Shown: in pieces, positions 62,536-64,000 of the stretch
How the letters are laid out: the number at the start of each line of letters is the position of its first letter
Numbering within the stretch: position 1 is the first letter of the stretch
From: Ifrita kowaldi
Taxonomy: Eukaryota > Chordata > Aves > Passeriformes > Cinclosomatidae
Reading direction: 5' to 3'
Length of the DNA stretch: 64,000 nucleotides
NCBI GenBank assembly: GCA_013398055.1
Contig: VZRS01015017.1
Span: forward strand, 269,973-333,972
Notes under the pieces: model-generated
What the model saw: only the letters and a program-made list of their open reading frames with translations
Database searches by the model: none
What the model was told of the DNA's origin: nothing
Position numbers and translations under genes: made by a program

Positions 62536-64000
62536 TCTCAAGACACAGAAATGAGGAGAAGTGAAAACCTTTTGTTTTCCATGCCACTGAAGCAAAGACA
62601 ATATTCTATTGGCTCAACACAGAAATGCATGAAAAACCCAACACTAAAAAAATGCATGAAAAATGCACTAAAAAATGCATGAAAAACCCAACCCAAACCA
62701 GCCTTACAAAACAATTATTTTCTCACAGCTATTTTATGAACCTGACAACATTTTTTTAGTTACAGTGGAGAACCTCTTCAGTTTTCATACTTAATCCAAA
62801 TTACTATTGAGGAATGCTGTGATTTTTTTTTTCCTCTAGTCTGCATGAATGGGTTTCTTAGTTAAACTGATACACAAGATGAGTTAGGGCTGGCACACAT
62901 TTATGTTTCCCCTCATCTCATTAGAGATGAATTCCAACACATGTGGGAGCTGTGAGCTTGCTGCCCATAAGATAAGTAGACCCACAATGCCCAGTATGAG
63001 AAACAAATGGAAACCTGAGCTGAGCTTTAAAGAGGATTTTGAGATCTCAGCTACAGCCTAAGAAAATAAAGCCAATCAAAAATCTGTTTGGTATGTGAAT
63101 TAAGGCCAAGCTGGTTTTCTTTTAGTTTTTGTTTCAATCTGATTTTTTCTGTAATTCATAACTATTGTTAGGGGCTTATTATTGTTGTATTAAAATAGTT
63201 AACTTAAAACACATTAATGATACCTGGAATATGTTATATTGTCTTTGACACTGGCTGGAATTCAAACTAATGAGAAATCCAGGACTAGATCAACACATAC
63301 AATTTACGATGAGTTACTTTATTCATATTTTATTACTTCGATCTTCACAGCTCCGGTTTTTGTGTATCTTTTGCAATTTATTCTGTTTTGAAAAGATGCC
63401 AAAATTCTAATTGAGAATGTAACAATCTAATCCTTTGTCCTGTTTGCCATGCCATCTCACCCAGAGCTGATAATGTGGTTTTGCAAAAGAGAAGAGCAAG
63501 GAACCACACTCCAGGAGAAAGGTCAGTGATGTGAATGCAGATTTGAGATAGGAGAATGTCTAGAAATACTAAAAATATGCTCTTAGAGAGCACTGCCACC
63601 TCTTCTCCCACAAGCACACTTCCTGCTCATTTGTCCACCCGGTTTTCAGAAGGGTTACTTGTACTCTATATTAAGGGATGTCCATCATGACATGGAACCC
63701 AAACAGATGCTGTGTATATCTAGAAAGACAGAGAGAAAAGTCCTGTATATGTGTGTTTACATGTTTGTTCATTTGTGTATGTGCAAAGGATATGTCAAGG
63801 TCCTTATTAACTAATTTACTGTCCATGGATTCCACTAAGGAGTAAGATTTTTAGGGCATAAATTCCTTAATGTGCTATATCTCAGACATCTATGGCATAT
63901 GATGGTAACCTGGAATTCTCAACGAGCCATTGTATATTTTGTATGTCCTGCCTTGACTTATATTTATTTAGTGTGTTCATACATGTCTATCTCCTTTATT
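62536..64000. other. AT-rich non-coding DNA with one small minisatellite
   Basis: Apart from the repeat at 62623-62692 I recognise nothing. The frame at 63378-63617 on the - strand is not recognisable. Confidence 0.5.
62623..62692 (+). repeat. Minisatellite on AAATGCATGAAAAA
   Basis: AAATGCATGAAAAA starts at 62623, 62650 and 62673. The first and third copies continue identically into CCCAAC, while the middle copy continues into TGCACTAAAA. This suggests a duplication followed by partial conversion or slippage. Confidence 0.8.

Overview
The window looks like avian nuclear DNA from a gene-poor, AT-rich region, probably a macrochromosome gene desert or a very large intron. The evidence is the repeat content. 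There are many 5'-truncated CR1 LINE fragments with the typical 3' tails built on ATTCTATG or ATTCTGTG. There are also solo LTRs of endogenous retroviruses (ERVs) of types I know from bird genomes. I see no Alu, L1 or B-type SINEs. A 29-base run of N inside a hexamer microsatellite shows this is a draft assembly. Family names come from memory of bird repeats and were not checked against a library.

I found no protein-coding gene or exon I can support, and no rRNA, tRNA, CRISPR array or bacterial-type feature. The longest open frames (up to about 270 codons) lie inside CpG-rich LTR DNA or in low-complexity T-rich DNA. Several overlap on both strands, which is typical of chance frames.

Layout: 1-2923 unique AT-rich DNA. 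2924-2957 ATT microsatellite. About 3150-4677 a + strand CR1 split by a second, reversed CR1. 8386-8504 a small CR1. 11540-12523 a CpG-rich solo LTR on the - strand with a perfect 5-bp target duplication. 14864-15021 a CCCTTT repeat with the gap. 15996-17276 a + strand LTR interrupted by a second, reversed LTR. 22565-23017 CR1. 24856-25150 a reversed CR1 abutted by a second copy of the 15996 LTR family (25154-25614). 32435-32500 an old CR1 scrap. 35765-36512 CR1, then a reversed LTR at 36545-37577. 42092-42133 a perfect hairpin. 47056-47606 CR1. 51538-51660 and 52102-52200 old CR1 scraps. 56380-57203 CR1. 58735-59455 an unclassified GC-richer block. 60470-61025 the 3' part of another LTR. 62182-62535 CR1. 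The remainder is AT-rich DNA in which I recognise nothing.

No genes act together here. What can be read is a history of insertions: CR1 into CR1, LTR into LTR, and LTR beside CR1. At least four LTRs could act as promoters or polyadenylation sites for neighbouring transcription. I did not find a new multi-gene system. The items most worth a second look are the young-looking CpG-rich LTR, the LTR-in-LTR nest, the perfect 17-bp hairpin and the unclassified block near 59 kb.
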